NCBI GenBank assembly: GCA_051002235.1
Contig: JBPCMN010000058.1
Span: 24,743 to 88,742, forward strand
DNA: 64,000 nt
Direction: 5' to 3'
From: JBPCMN01 sp013695115
GTDB lineage: Bacteria > Actinomycetota > Acidimicrobiia > IMCC26256 > JACDBD01
Shown: one piece after another, positions 16,078-23,342 of the stretch
Position numbering within the stretch: the first letter of the stretch is position 1
How the letters are laid out: each line of letters begins with the position of its first letter
Program-made: the position numbers and the translations under genes
The notes under the pieces: generated by a model
Databases searched by the model: none
The model's input: the letters and a program-made list of their open reading frames with translations, nothing else
What the model was told of the DNA's origin: nothing

Positions 16078-16798
16078 GGGCGGCGCAGCCGGCGACGTAC
16101 CGGCAATGGGCGCACTCGAGGCCGGGCTGGGGCGTCGGGTCGGCCACCCGCGCGCGGATCACCGCCACCCGTTCGGCGAGCCACGGTCGCACCTCGGCAT
16201 CCAGCACGCGGTTCACGTCGACCTCGCGCTCGATCAACGCGCCCTGCACCAGATCAGCCACGCACAGCCGGAGGGACGCGCCGCCGGCCCACCCGGCCAC
16301 CCGTTCGAGCGCGAACCGCGCCTCGATCGACTCGAGCGGGTCGCCCGCGACCGGGCGGCGGGCGCCGACCCGGAGCAGCCGCAGCTCTCGGCGCCCGTCC
16401 GCATCCTCGACCGGGAGCCCGGCCGGTCCGACGAGCCGGACCCCGAGCTCGGCGACGGGCGACTCCCAGTCGTCGAGGTCGACCGCCCGCACCGCGCGAT
16501 CGCCGAACAGGGTGACGTACCAGCGGCCGGCGGCCTCGTAGACCCGCTGTTCCTCGGGCTCGAGCCCGGTCACGGCCCGGAACGCGCCGAGCGTCGGGAC
16601 CGCGATGTCGGTGTGCGCGAGCCTGGCCGAGTCGAACACACGGTTCGCGACGCGGAACCGCGCGTCCGAGGGACGGTTGCCACGGCGGTCGTGATGCAGG
16701 CCGGCCAGCCGGCGGCCGCACATGCTCTCGGCCCACCGGAGGAGGGCGGGCGTGACGCGAGGCGACTCGGCGTCCACCGGCGCGTCGGTCTGCGTCAT
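16070..16798 (-). CDS. Divergent partner of the PD-(D/E)XK protein, four cysteines but no clear nuclease motif
   Basis: About 242 residues from ATG 16798, chosen because a TAGCCT -10 box ends 7 nt upstream. I know no named family for it. The Cys pattern resembles its neighbour: one N-terminal Cys (ESMCGRRLAGLHHD) and three C-terminal (ECAHCRYVAGCAAH), so an Fe-S stabilised Cas4/AddB-like fold is inferred. A catalytic D...(D/E)xK is not evident; the middle (RWYVTLFGDRAVRAVDLDDW) could be a worn-down version. It overlaps the active-looking protein by 8 nt, which suggests a two-subunit complex with one catalytic member. Confidence 0.5.
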   Translation of the reverse strand: MTQTDAPVDAESPRVTPALLRWAESMCGRRLAGLHHDRRGNRPSDARFRVANRVFDSARLAHTDIAVPTLGAFRAVTGLEPEEQRVYEAAGRWYVTLFGDRAVRAVDLDDWESPVAELGVRLVGPAGLPVEDADGRRELRLLRVGARRPVAGDPLESIEARFALERVAGWAGGASLRLCVADLVQGALIEREVDVNRVLDAEVRPWLAERVAVIRARVADPTPQPGLECAHCRYVAGCAAHA

Positions 16799-16805
16799 CG
16801 GGCCG

Positions 16806-16811
16806 AGGCTA
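16806..16811 (-). promoter_or_regulatory. -10 box for the nuclease/thiolase operon
   Basis: TAGCCT on the minus strand, 7 nt before ATG 16798. Probably drives a leaderless mRNA for the three overlapping genes down to 13793. Confidence 0.5.
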
Positions 16812-16872
16812 CGTCGGCGCCGCGCCATGGCCGGGGAAGCGCGCCCGCCTACGGTGCGAACGATGTCGGTCG

Positions 16873-17112
16873 TCATGGGTGAGCACGACGACCCTTACGA
16901 GGAGTCTGCGTGGGGTCGGCGGGCGCAGCCTCGCGCTCCTCGGGCTGGGCGCGGTCGCCTTCGTATGGCTCGCGGACCCGCGCCGGGACCTCCTGCCGCG
17001 GGTGCTCGTCGAGGAGGCCGGCGAGCGACGGGAGCTCGAACATGGGGAGGGCCGCCAAGCGGTGCTCGGCGCGGACCAGCTCTCGGTCGAGTGCCTCGGC
17101 CTGACCCGGCTC
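16873..17112 (-). pseudogene. Short coding remnant or small gene in the 16.9-17.2 kb gap
   Basis: In the 455 bp between 16798 and 17254 one minus-strand frame, open from 17112 to TGA 16875-16873, has the G/C-ending codon bias of real genes and reads EPGQAEALDRELVRAEHRL and on through MFELPSLAGLLDEHP (ATG 17043, TTG 17058). No ribosome site or -10 is convincing and no family is recognised. It may be the tail of a gene whose 5' part was lost, or a small protein of 56-61 residues. The plus strand of the gap shows nothing I can support. Confidence 0.35.
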
Positions 17113-17253
17113 TCAGCTGGTGAGCGGTTGGGTGCTGCTGTCGAGGGAGGTCAAGGACTTCACCGGGTGGTCGCGAACACACGCATCGTGACGGGTGTGC
17201 CGGGGGAGCCCCGGTAGGCTGGGCGTCGGGATACCGTCCGGCGGGAGGCTCTC

Positions 17254-17718
17254 GTGCGCATCGCTATCGGCTCCGACCATGCTGGCTTCCGCCTCAAGGA
17301 GCACCTCAAGCAGGTGCTGAAGGAGGACGGCAACGAGGTCGACGACCTCGGGACCGACTCCGAGGAATCGGTTGACTACCCGCCCATTTGCGCAGCCGTG
17401 GGTCGCGCGGTCGCCGCCGGCCGGGCGGAGCGGGGCATCGTCCTCGGTGGCAGCGGTCAAGGCGAGCAACTCGCCGCCAACAAGGTGCGAGGCGTGCGAG
17501 CGGCCCTCTGCAACGACCTTTACACCGCCCGCTTGTCGCGAGAGCACAACGATGCCAACGTGCTCTCGATGGGCGGTCGTATCGTCGGCGAGGGCCTGGC
17601 CGACGAGATCGTCCGGCTCTGGCTGGCGACGCGGTTCGCCGGCGGTCGCCACGCCCGGCGGGTGGGCCAGATCACCGACATCGAGAACGAGACGATCGCG
17701 GAGGTCGCGAGCTCATGA
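17254..17718 (+). CDS. rpiB: Ribose-5-phosphate isomerase B
   Basis: 154 residues from GTG 17254 with ribosome site GGGAGG (17243-17248). It interconverts ribose-5-phosphate and ribulose-5-phosphate in the pentose phosphate pathway. MRIAIGSDHAGFRLKEHL and GSGQGEQLAANKVRGVRAAL are the signature segments. As in the mycobacterial enzyme, a Ser takes the position of the enterobacterial catalytic Cys and the Glu of GEQ would be the base. DANVLSMGGRIVG is also conserved. The stop overlaps the glyA ATG. Confidence 0.93.
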   Translation: MRIAIGSDHAGFRLKEHLKQVLKEDGNEVDDLGTDSEESVDYPPICAAVGRAVAAGRAERGIVLGGSGQGEQLAANKVRGVRAALCNDLYTARLSREHNDANVLSMGGRIVGEGLADEIVRLWLATRFAGGRHARRVGQITDIENETIAEVASS

Positions 17719-18971
17719 CCGATCCATTTGCCGCGCTCGAGACCACCGACCCCGCCATCGCCGACGTCGTGCGGCGTGAGGTGGAGCGCCAGAACACCAC
17801 CCTCCAGCTGATCGCGTCGGAGAACTTCACGTCGCCGGCGGTGTTGGTGGCCCAGGGCTCGGTGCTCACCAACAAGTACTCCGAGGGGTACCCGCGGAAG
17901 CGCTACTACGGCGGGAACTACGTGGTCGACGAGGCCGAGGAACTGGCGCGTGACCGGGCGTGCGCGCTCTTCGGGGCCGAGCACGCCAACGTGCAGCCCC
18001 ACTCGGGCGCCAACGCCAACATGGCGGTGTACCTTGCGCTGCTCCAGCCCGGCGACAAGGTCATGGGGATGCGGCTCGACCAGGGTGGCCACCTCACCCA
18101 CGGCTCGCCGGTGAACTTCAGCGGGCGGTTGTACGACTTCGTGGCCTACGGCGTCGACGACGAGTCCGAGACGCTCGTGTACGAGGAGATCCGGGAGCTT
18201 GCGAAGCGCGAGCGTCCGAAGATGATCGTGGCGGGGGCCACCGCCTACCCCCGCGTCATCGACTTCGATGCCTTCCGGTCGATCGCGGACGAGGTCGGCG
18301 CGCTGCTCGTGGTCGACGCCGCCCATATCGCCGGGCTCATCGCCGGCGGCGCGCACCCCTCACCGATCCCGCAGGCCGACGTGGTGACGCTCACCACGCA
18401 CAAGACGCTGCGCGGCCCCCGGGCCGGCGCGATCCTGTGCCGCGAGGAGTACGCCGCCGTCATCGACAAGGCCGTGTTCCCCGGTCTCCAAGGCGGGCCG
18501 CTGATGCACGTGATCGCGGCCAAGGCGGTGGCGTTCCACGAGGCGGCCCAGCCCGGGTTCCGCGACTACGCCGCCGGCATCGTCCGCAACGCCCGCGCGC
18601 TCGCCACCGGTCTCGTCGACGAGGGGTTCCGGGTGGTGTCGGCGGGCACCGACAACCACCTGATGCTGGTCGACCTCCGGCCCTTCGGCGTCACCGGCAA
18701 GGTCGCCCAGGAGGCGCTCGACCGCGCCGGCATCACCGTGAACAAGAACGCCATCCCCAACGACCCCGAGAAGCCCTTCGTCACCAGCGGCCTACGCCTC
18801 GGTACGGCGGCGGTGACCACCGCGGGCATGGGCGAGCCCGAGATGGAGGAGATCGCCTCCCTCATCGCCACCGCGCTGCGCACGCCCGACGACGAGGCTG
18901 TCGCCACCGACGTCCGCGACGCGGCGGCGCGCCTCTGCTCGAAGTACACGCCGTATCCAGAGCTCGCCTAG
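17715..18971 (+). CDS. glyA: Serine hydroxymethyltransferase
   Basis: 418 residues from ATG 17715, overlapping rpiB by 4 nt. PLP enzyme that converts serine and tetrahydrofolate to glycine and methylene-tetrahydrofolate. Conserved segments: LQLIASENFTSPAVL, GSVLTNKYSEGYPRKRYYGG, NVQPHSGANANMAVY, the PLP lysine in TLTTHKTLRGPRAG, and TSGLRLGTAAVTTAGM. The length is normal. The stop shares a base with the GTG start of the next gene (TAGTG). Confidence 0.97.
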   Translation: MTDPFAALETTDPAIADVVRREVERQNTTLQLIASENFTSPAVLVAQGSVLTNKYSEGYPRKRYYGGNYVVDEAEELARDRACALFGAEHANVQPHSGANANMAVYLALLQPGDKVMGMRLDQGGHLTHGSPVNFSGRLYDFVAYGVDDESETLVYEEIRELAKRERPKMIVAGATAYPRVIDFDAFRSIADEVGALLVVDAAHIAGLIAGGAHPSPIPQADVVTLTTHKTLRGPRAGAILCREEYAAVIDKAVFPGLQGGPLMHVIAAKAVAFHEAAQPGFRDYAAGIVRNARALATGLVDEGFRVVSAGTDNHLMLVDLRPFGVTGKVAQEALDRAGITVNKNAIPNDPEKPFVTSGLRLGTAAVTTAGMGEPEMEEIASLIATALRTPDDEAVATDVRDAAARLCSKYTPYPELA

Positions 18972-20173
18972 TGCGTGGCTATTCGGTCGTGCTGGCGGTC
19001 GCAGCCGTCAGCACGTTCCTCCTGACGTTCGTGGTGCGCCGGCTGGCGGTGCGGGTCGGCGCCGTCTCCGTGCCCGGCCCACGCAGCGTGCACGACCGGC
19101 CCACCCCGTCACTGGGCGGCGCCGGCATGTTCCTCGGCTTCCTGCTGGCGATGGCCGTCGCATCGCGGATCCCACAGTTCCGCGAGATGTTCGACGACTC
19201 GTCCGAGCCGTTCGGGTTGATCCTGGCGGCGGGGGTGATGTTCGTCGTCGGCGCCCTCGACGACTTCCGCGAGGTCTCGCCGCCGGCCAAGCTCGCCGGC
19301 CAGGTCTTCGCCGGCAGCCTGCTCTCGCTGATGGGCGTGTCGATGCTCTTCTTCCGGCTGCCGTTCGCGAGCACGGAGTACGTCGTGCTCTCGCCCGACC
19401 TCGCCCCCCTCGTGACCGTGTTGACCGTGGTCGTGATGGCGAACGCCATCAACCTCATCGACGGCCTCGACGGTCTCGCCGCCGGCATCGTGATCATCGC
19501 CGGATCCGCGCTGTTCCTCTACGCCGACCGGCTCTTCAAGGCCGGTCTGCTCGAGGGAACCAACATCGGGCCGCTGGTCGCGGTGATCGCGGTCGGCGTG
19601 TGCCTGGGGTTCCTGCCCCACAACTTTAACCCCGCCCGCATCATCATGGGAGACGCGGGCGCCCTCTTCCTGGGACTGCTCATGGCCACCACCACGATCA
19701 CGGTCGGGGGCCGCACCGCCGACCAGTTCAGCGGCCAGACCTACTTCTTCTTCGCGCCCCTCGTCATCCCGGTGGTGATCCTCGGGGTTCCGATCGTCGA
19801 CACCGTGTTCGCGTTCCTGCGCCGGGTGTACCGGCGGACCGCGTTCACCGTCGCGGACAAGGACCACCTCCATCACCGGCTCATGCGCCTGGGTCACGGG
19901 CCCCGCCGCTCGGTCGTGATCCTCTGGCTGTGGACCGCGCTGCTCTCGGGGCTGGTGCTGTTCCCGACGTACACCAAGCGCGGGAATGCCATGGTCCCCT
20001 TGGGCGTGGCCGCGCTCGGTCTCCTCCTCTATGTGTACTTCCACCCCGGGGTGCGTTCGGCGCGGGATCCGGTCCTCGACGGGCCCGCACCGAGCGAGCC
20101 CGACGTGCAGAGCGAAGCCGAGGTCACCCACCTCGATGCCCATCGACGGGCGGCGGAGCAGGGCGGTTCGTAG
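18971..20173 (+). CDS. wecA: Undecaprenyl-phosphate sugar-1-phosphate transferase (WecA/TagO/MraY superfamily)
   Basis: About 400 residues with around ten membrane segments. It loads a sugar-1-phosphate, probably GlcNAc-1-P, onto a polyprenyl-phosphate carrier to start cell-wall polysaccharide synthesis. Catalytic signatures: GALDDFREVSPPAKLAGQ, ANAINLIDGLDGLAAG, FNPARIIMGDAGALFLG and KDHLHHRLMRLGHG. The C-terminal 45 residues are a charged cytoplasmic tail. GTG 18971 overlaps the glyA stop by one base. A wecA-type gene directly before the atp operon is also the mycobacterial order. Confidence 0.9.
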   Translation: MRGYSVVLAVAAVSTFLLTFVVRRLAVRVGAVSVPGPRSVHDRPTPSLGGAGMFLGFLLAMAVASRIPQFREMFDDSSEPFGLILAAGVMFVVGALDDFREVSPPAKLAGQVFAGSLLSLMGVSMLFFRLPFASTEYVVLSPDLAPLVTVLTVVVMANAINLIDGLDGLAAGIVIIAGSALFLYADRLFKAGLLEGTNIGPLVAVIAVGVCLGFLPHNFNPARIIMGDAGALFLGLLMATTTITVGGRTADQFSGQTYFFFAPLVIPVVILGVPIVDTVFAFLRRVYRRTAFTVADKDHLHHRLMRLGHGPRRSVVILWLWTALLSGLVLFPTYTKRGNAMVPLGVAALGLLLYVYFHPGVRSARDPVLDGPAPSEPDVQSEAEVTHLDAHRRAAEQGGS

Positions 20174-20187
20174 CGCGAGCTCCCCGG

Positions 20188-20217
20188 TTGACGGGCCCCG
20201 ACGGGGACCGATAGATT
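20188..20217 (+). promoter_or_regulatory. Promoter of the ATP synthase operon
   Basis: TTGACG (20188-20193), 18 bp, TAGATT (20212-20217): the best sigma-70-like match in the window. It predicts a leader of about 30 nt before GTG 20253, with ribosome site GGGGAGGG at 20241-20248. Confidence 0.65.
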
Positions 20218-20252
20218 GTGAGCGAATTCACAAAGTCCTCGGGGAGGGCGGC

Positions 20253-20555
20253 GTGGGCGCAGAACCGCACGACCAGGCCAACGAGGAGAACCGGGGGTGG
20301 GTCCCGCCCATCGCCGGCTCCCTCTACGGCGGGTTCGGGGAGGCGCTGGCCCAGGCGTTCGAGTTCGCCGTCATCCCGGTGCTGTTCGGCGTGCTGGGCC
20401 TCTGGCTCGACGGGCGACTCGGCACCCGGCCGTGGCTCACCGTGGTGCTTCTGGTCGTCGGGATCACCGGGGTGGTAGCCCGGGCGATCTACGTGTACAA
20501 GGCGCGGGTGGAAGCGGAGGAGGAGGGGAAGCCGTGGACGCGACGCCGCAGGTAG
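20253..20555 (+). CDS. AtpZ/AtpI-family ATP synthase accessory protein
   Basis: 100 residues from GTG 20253, 4 nt behind GGGGAGGG. Two membrane segments (FAVIPVLFGVLGLWLDGRLG and WLTVVLLVVGITGVVARAIYV) with the short Asp/Gly turn typical of AtpZ. Family members help assemble the c-ring or carry magnesium/calcium for the synthase. It lies first in the atp operon and overlaps the next gene by 22 nt. Confidence 0.78.
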   Translation: MGAEPHDQANEENRGWVPPIAGSLYGGFGEALAQAFEFAVIPVLFGVLGLWLDGRLGTRPWLTVVLLVVGITGVVARAIYVYKARVEAEEEGKPWTRRRR

Positions 20556-20992
20556 AGCGGTCGATCGCCCTCGACCTCGCTCGTCACGCGCTCTACGTGG
20601 CTCCTGCCGTCGTACTCGTGGCCGGGCTCGTGCGGGGCGTCGACGGCGCCGCCAGCGCCGGGCTCGGCGTCGCGCTCGCGATTGCCAACTTCCTGGCCAC
20701 CGCCACCGGGCTGGCCTGGGGCGCGCGACGCTCTCCCGCCACGCTCGCCGCCGTCGCCATGGGCGGGTTCGTCGTGCGCATGGGCGTCCTGCTCGGCGCG
20801 ATGCTGCTCGCCGACGCGTTGTTCGGCTGGGTCGACGTCATCGTCCTGGGCATCACGCTCTTCGCCGCCCATCTCGGGTTGCTGTTCTGGGAGCTAAGGT
20901 CCGTCAGCCTCACGCTGGCCGCGCCCGGCTTGCGCCGTGACCGCAGTATCACCCCACCGACGCGTACCGGACCGGAAGGAGTGACCGAGTGA
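20534..20992 (+). CDS. atpI: ATP synthase protein I-like membrane protein
   Basis: 152 residues from GTG 20534 with GGAGGGGA ahead of it. Four hydrophobic segments (around residues 18-35, 40-60, 70-92 and 96-116) fit the AtpI/UncI family, which supports c-ring assembly. Position between AtpZ and atpB supports the call; sequence identity is weak because the family varies freely. The charged C-terminal 35 residues are predicted cytoplasmic. Overlaps atpB by 4 nt. Confidence 0.65.
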   Translation: MDATPQVERSIALDLARHALYVAPAVVLVAGLVRGVDGAASAGLGVALAIANFLATATGLAWGARRSPATLAAVAMGGFVVRMGVLLGAMLLADALFGWVDVIVLGITLFAAHLGLLFWELRSVSLTLAAPGLRRDRSITPPTRTGPEGVTE

Positions 20993-21762
20993 CCGCGCCC
21001 CTCGGGCTCGAGTTCCCGCCGATCAGCCATTTGATCCGGTGGCCCGACCTCCTCTTCGAGGACACGCCGTACGCGATCAACAAGACGACGATCATCTACT
21101 TCCTCGCGGTGCTGATCACGCTGACGTTCTTCTTCGTCGCCGGCCGCCGCGCTCAGCTCGTACCGCGCGGCGTGCAGAACATGGCCGAGTCGAGCGTCGA
21201 GTTCGTCCGCGAAGGCATCATCATGCAGACCATCGGGCCGGACGGGCTCCGCTACCTGCCGTTCCTGCTCACGATGTTCTTCTTCATCTTCTTCATCAAC
21301 ATCTTCGAGATCATCCCGCTGTTCCAGTTCCCCGGGAACGCGCGGATGGCGGTGCCGTTCATCCTCGCCATCCTGGTGTGGTTCATCTACAACATCGTCG
21401 GAATCGCCAAGCAGGGGCCCCTGGGCTACCTGAAGAGCTCGACCATCCCCCCGGGCGTGCCGAAGCCGATGCTCCCGCTGATTGCGCTGATCGAGTTCGT
21501 CTCGACGTTCCTCGTGCGCCCGTTCTCGCTGGCGGTCCGGCTCTTCGCCAACATGCTCGCCGGCCACCTGATCCTGGTGACGTTCGCGGTGCTGTCGGCA
21601 GCCTTGTGGGGGAAGAACATCAGCCTCGTCATCCTGCCGTTCCCGTTCCTGCTGCTCATCGCGCTGACCGGCTTCGAGCTGCTGGTGGCGTTCCTGCAGG
21701 CGTTCATCTTCACGATCCTGACCGCCGTGTACATCGGTCTGTCCATGCATCCCGAGCACTAG
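20989..21762 (+). CDS. atpB: F1Fo ATP synthase subunit a
   Basis: 257 residues from GTG 20989. Membrane stator subunit that forms the proton half-channels beside the c-ring. Five to six membrane helices; the essential Arg is in RPFSLAVRLFANMLAGH and the last helices carry GFELLVAFLQAFIFTILTAVYIG. Overlaps the previous gene by 4 nt. It is separated from atpE by an unusual 70-bp purine/C-rich spacer. Confidence 0.95.
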   Translation: MTAPLGLEFPPISHLIRWPDLLFEDTPYAINKTTIIYFLAVLITLTFFFVAGRRAQLVPRGVQNMAESSVEFVREGIIMQTIGPDGLRYLPFLLTMFFFIFFINIFEIIPLFQFPGNARMAVPFILAILVWFIYNIVGIAKQGPLGYLKSSTIPPGVPKPMLPLIALIEFVSTFLVRPFSLAVRLFANMLAGHLILVTFAVLSAALWGKNISLVILPFPFLLLIALTGFELLVAFLQAFIFTILTAVYIGLSMHPEH

Positions 21763-21774
21763 CGACCCAGTTGT

Positions 21775-21832
21775 CAAGAGCAAGCAAACCAAGAGCAACC
21801 AAGCCAAGAGAAGACAAGTAGGAGGAAACCCC
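21775..21832 (+). promoter_or_regulatory. T-free, A/C-rich leader and strong ribosome site before atpE
   Basis: From 21775 to 21818 there is not a single T (44 nt), made of CAAG, CCAAG and AGAG units, which is exceptional in this genome. It is followed by GGAGGA (21821-21826), 6 nt before the TTG start. Such an unstructured leader should raise translation of atpE, whose product is needed at many copies per complex; an A-rich enhancer before atpE is established in E. coli. Confidence 0.55.
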
Positions 21833-22090
21833 TTGCTGCTGCGCTTCCTCGCAGAACAGGACCCGGGCGAACTGGTCGACGGCCTCACCGCCCTCGGCCG
21901 GGGCGTCGTCTACGGCGGCGCCGCCATCGGCCCCGGCATCGGCATCGGTCTGGTGGTGGGCAATGCCATCACCGCCATGGCCCGACAGCCCGAGGCCGCC
22001 GGCATGGTGCGCACCACCATGTTCCTGGGCATCGCCTTCACCGAAGCGCTGGCCCTGTTCGGGTTCGTGCTCGCGTTCATCCTCTCCTAG
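21833..22090 (+). CDS. atpE: F1Fo ATP synthase subunit c
   Basis: 85 residues from TTG 21833. Rotor-ring subunit with two membrane helices joined by a polar loop (ARQPEAAG, residues 50-57). The Gly-rich first helix reads GAAIGPGIGIGLVVG. The ion-carrying carboxylate is E71 in AFTEALALFGF. The residue after it is Ala rather than Ser/Thr, and the Gln typical of sodium-type rings is not evident, so proton coupling is likely. The TTG start has an excellent ribosome site. Confidence 0.95.
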   Translation: MLLRFLAEQDPGELVDGLTALGRGVVYGGAAIGPGIGIGLVVGNAITAMARQPEAAGMVRTTMFLGIAFTEALALFGFVLAFILS

Positions 22091-22099
22091 GAGCGACCG

Positions 22100-22786
22100 A
22101 TGCGGATGCGAACGCTGTTCGCGAGCTTCGGCCTGGGGTTGCTGGTGGCGATCGCCGCTCCCGGCGTCGCCGCCGCCGGTGAGAGCGGCGGCGAATCGAC
22201 GGAGGAGCCCGATATCGACCACGCCTCCGAGGAGTGCATCCATCTCCTCGAGGACGGCGGCGAGATCGACGACTGCCAGGAGGCTCCGAGCCCGATCCTG
22301 CCCGAGGCCAACGAGATCATCTGGGGCGGGATCGCCTTCCTGATCCTGCTCGGCATCCTCTGGAAGTACGCGCTCCCGGGCGTGCAGAACATGATGAAGC
22401 AGCGCGAGGACCGCATCCGGGGCGACCTCGAGCGGGCCGAGCAGGCCAAGACCGAGGGCGAAGGCGTGCTCGCGGAGTACCAGCGCCAGCTGGCCGACGC
22501 CCGCAACGAAGCCGGGCGCATCATCGAGGAAGCGCGGCAGTCGGCCGACCAGCTCAAGCGCGACCTGACGGCGCGAGCCGAGGCCGAGGCGGCCCAGATC
22601 CGGGAGCGGGCGAGCCAGGACGTGCAGCTCGCGACCGAGCGGGCCACCACCGACCTCCAGAGCCGGATGGCCGAGCTCTCCATCGAGCTGGCGGAGAAGG
22701 TGGTCGAGCGCAGCCTCGACCGCGACACCCAGCTCGCGCTCATCGAGAGCTACATCAGCGACCTGGGGAACGGCCGCCGAGGATGA
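22100..22786 (+). CDS. atpF: F1Fo ATP synthase subunit b with N-terminal signal-like extension
   Basis: 228 residues, longer than the usual 155-185. A signal-peptide-like N-terminus (residues 1-26, MRMRTLFASFGLGLLVAIAAPGVAAA) and an acidic linker with two Cys (C46, C59) precede the normal membrane helix (IIWGGIAFLILLGILWKYAL, about 73-93). The rest is the long charged coiled coil of the peripheral stalk. If the first helix is cleaved, the linker would be outside the membrane. Starts 9 bp after atpE. Confidence 0.92.
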   Translation: MRMRTLFASFGLGLLVAIAAPGVAAAGESGGESTEEPDIDHASEECIHLLEDGGEIDDCQEAPSPILPEANEIIWGGIAFLILLGILWKYALPGVQNMMKQREDRIRGDLERAEQAKTEGEGVLAEYQRQLADARNEAGRIIEEARQSADQLKRDLTARAEAEAAQIRERASQDVQLATERATTDLQSRMAELSIELAEKVVERSLDRDTQLALIESYISDLGNGRRG

Positions 22787-22793
22787 GGACGCG

Positions 22794-23336
22794 ATGAGCC
22801 CCGACGCCGAGGCCGTCGACCGGATCGACGCCTACGCCAACGCCCTGCTCGATGTGGCGAAGGCCGAGGGCGTCCTGGGCGAGGTCGAGGACGACCTGTT
22901 CCGCTTCGCCCGTGCGTTGGAGGCCTCCGACGAGCTCCGCCTGGCGCTCACCGACCCCGCCCTGCCGCCCGAACGGCGCATGGCGGTGGTCGAGGAGCTC
23001 ATGGGCGGGAAGGCGCTGGAGGCATCGGCCGCGCTGGCCGCGTTCATCGCCGGCATCGGCCGCGCCTCCGACCTGCCCGCCATCGTCGACCGCTTCGTGG
23101 AGAAGGCAGCGCGCGAGCGCCAGCGCGAGGTCGCAGAGGTGCGCAGCGCGATCCCCCTCGACGACAAGCAGCGCGACCGCCTGGCGAAGGCGCTGTCGAA
23201 GGCCACCGGGAAAGAGGTGGAGGTGAAGGTCGTCGTGGACCCCAAGGTCCTGGGCGGCGTCGTCGCCACCGTCGGCGACACCGTGATCGACGGCACCGTC
23301 CGCCACCGACTCGATCAACTGAAGGAAAGGATCTAG
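22794..23336 (+). CDS. atpH: F1Fo ATP synthase subunit delta
   Basis: 180 residues, normal for delta. It joins the F1 head to the b-subunit stalk. YANALLDVAKAEG near the N-terminus and the C-terminal KVVVDPKVLGGVVATVGDTVIDGTVRHRLDQLK are the family signatures. It is not fused to subunit b, unlike in mycobacteria. Begins 7 bp after atpF. Confidence 0.94.
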   Translation: MSPDAEAVDRIDAYANALLDVAKAEGVLGEVEDDLFRFARALEASDELRLALTDPALPPERRMAVVEELMGGKALEASAALAAFIAGIGRASDLPAIVDRFVEKAARERQREVAEVRSAIPLDDKQRDRLAKALSKATGKEVEVKVVVDPKVLGGVVATVGDTVIDGTVRHRLDQLKERI

Positions 23337-23342
23337 CTCCGC

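Noticed and set aside
16879..17217. Plus-strand frame in the 16.9-17.2 kb gap with a hydrophobic segment
   Set aside because: Codon bias is weaker than in the opposite frame and no ribosome site or homologue is apparent.
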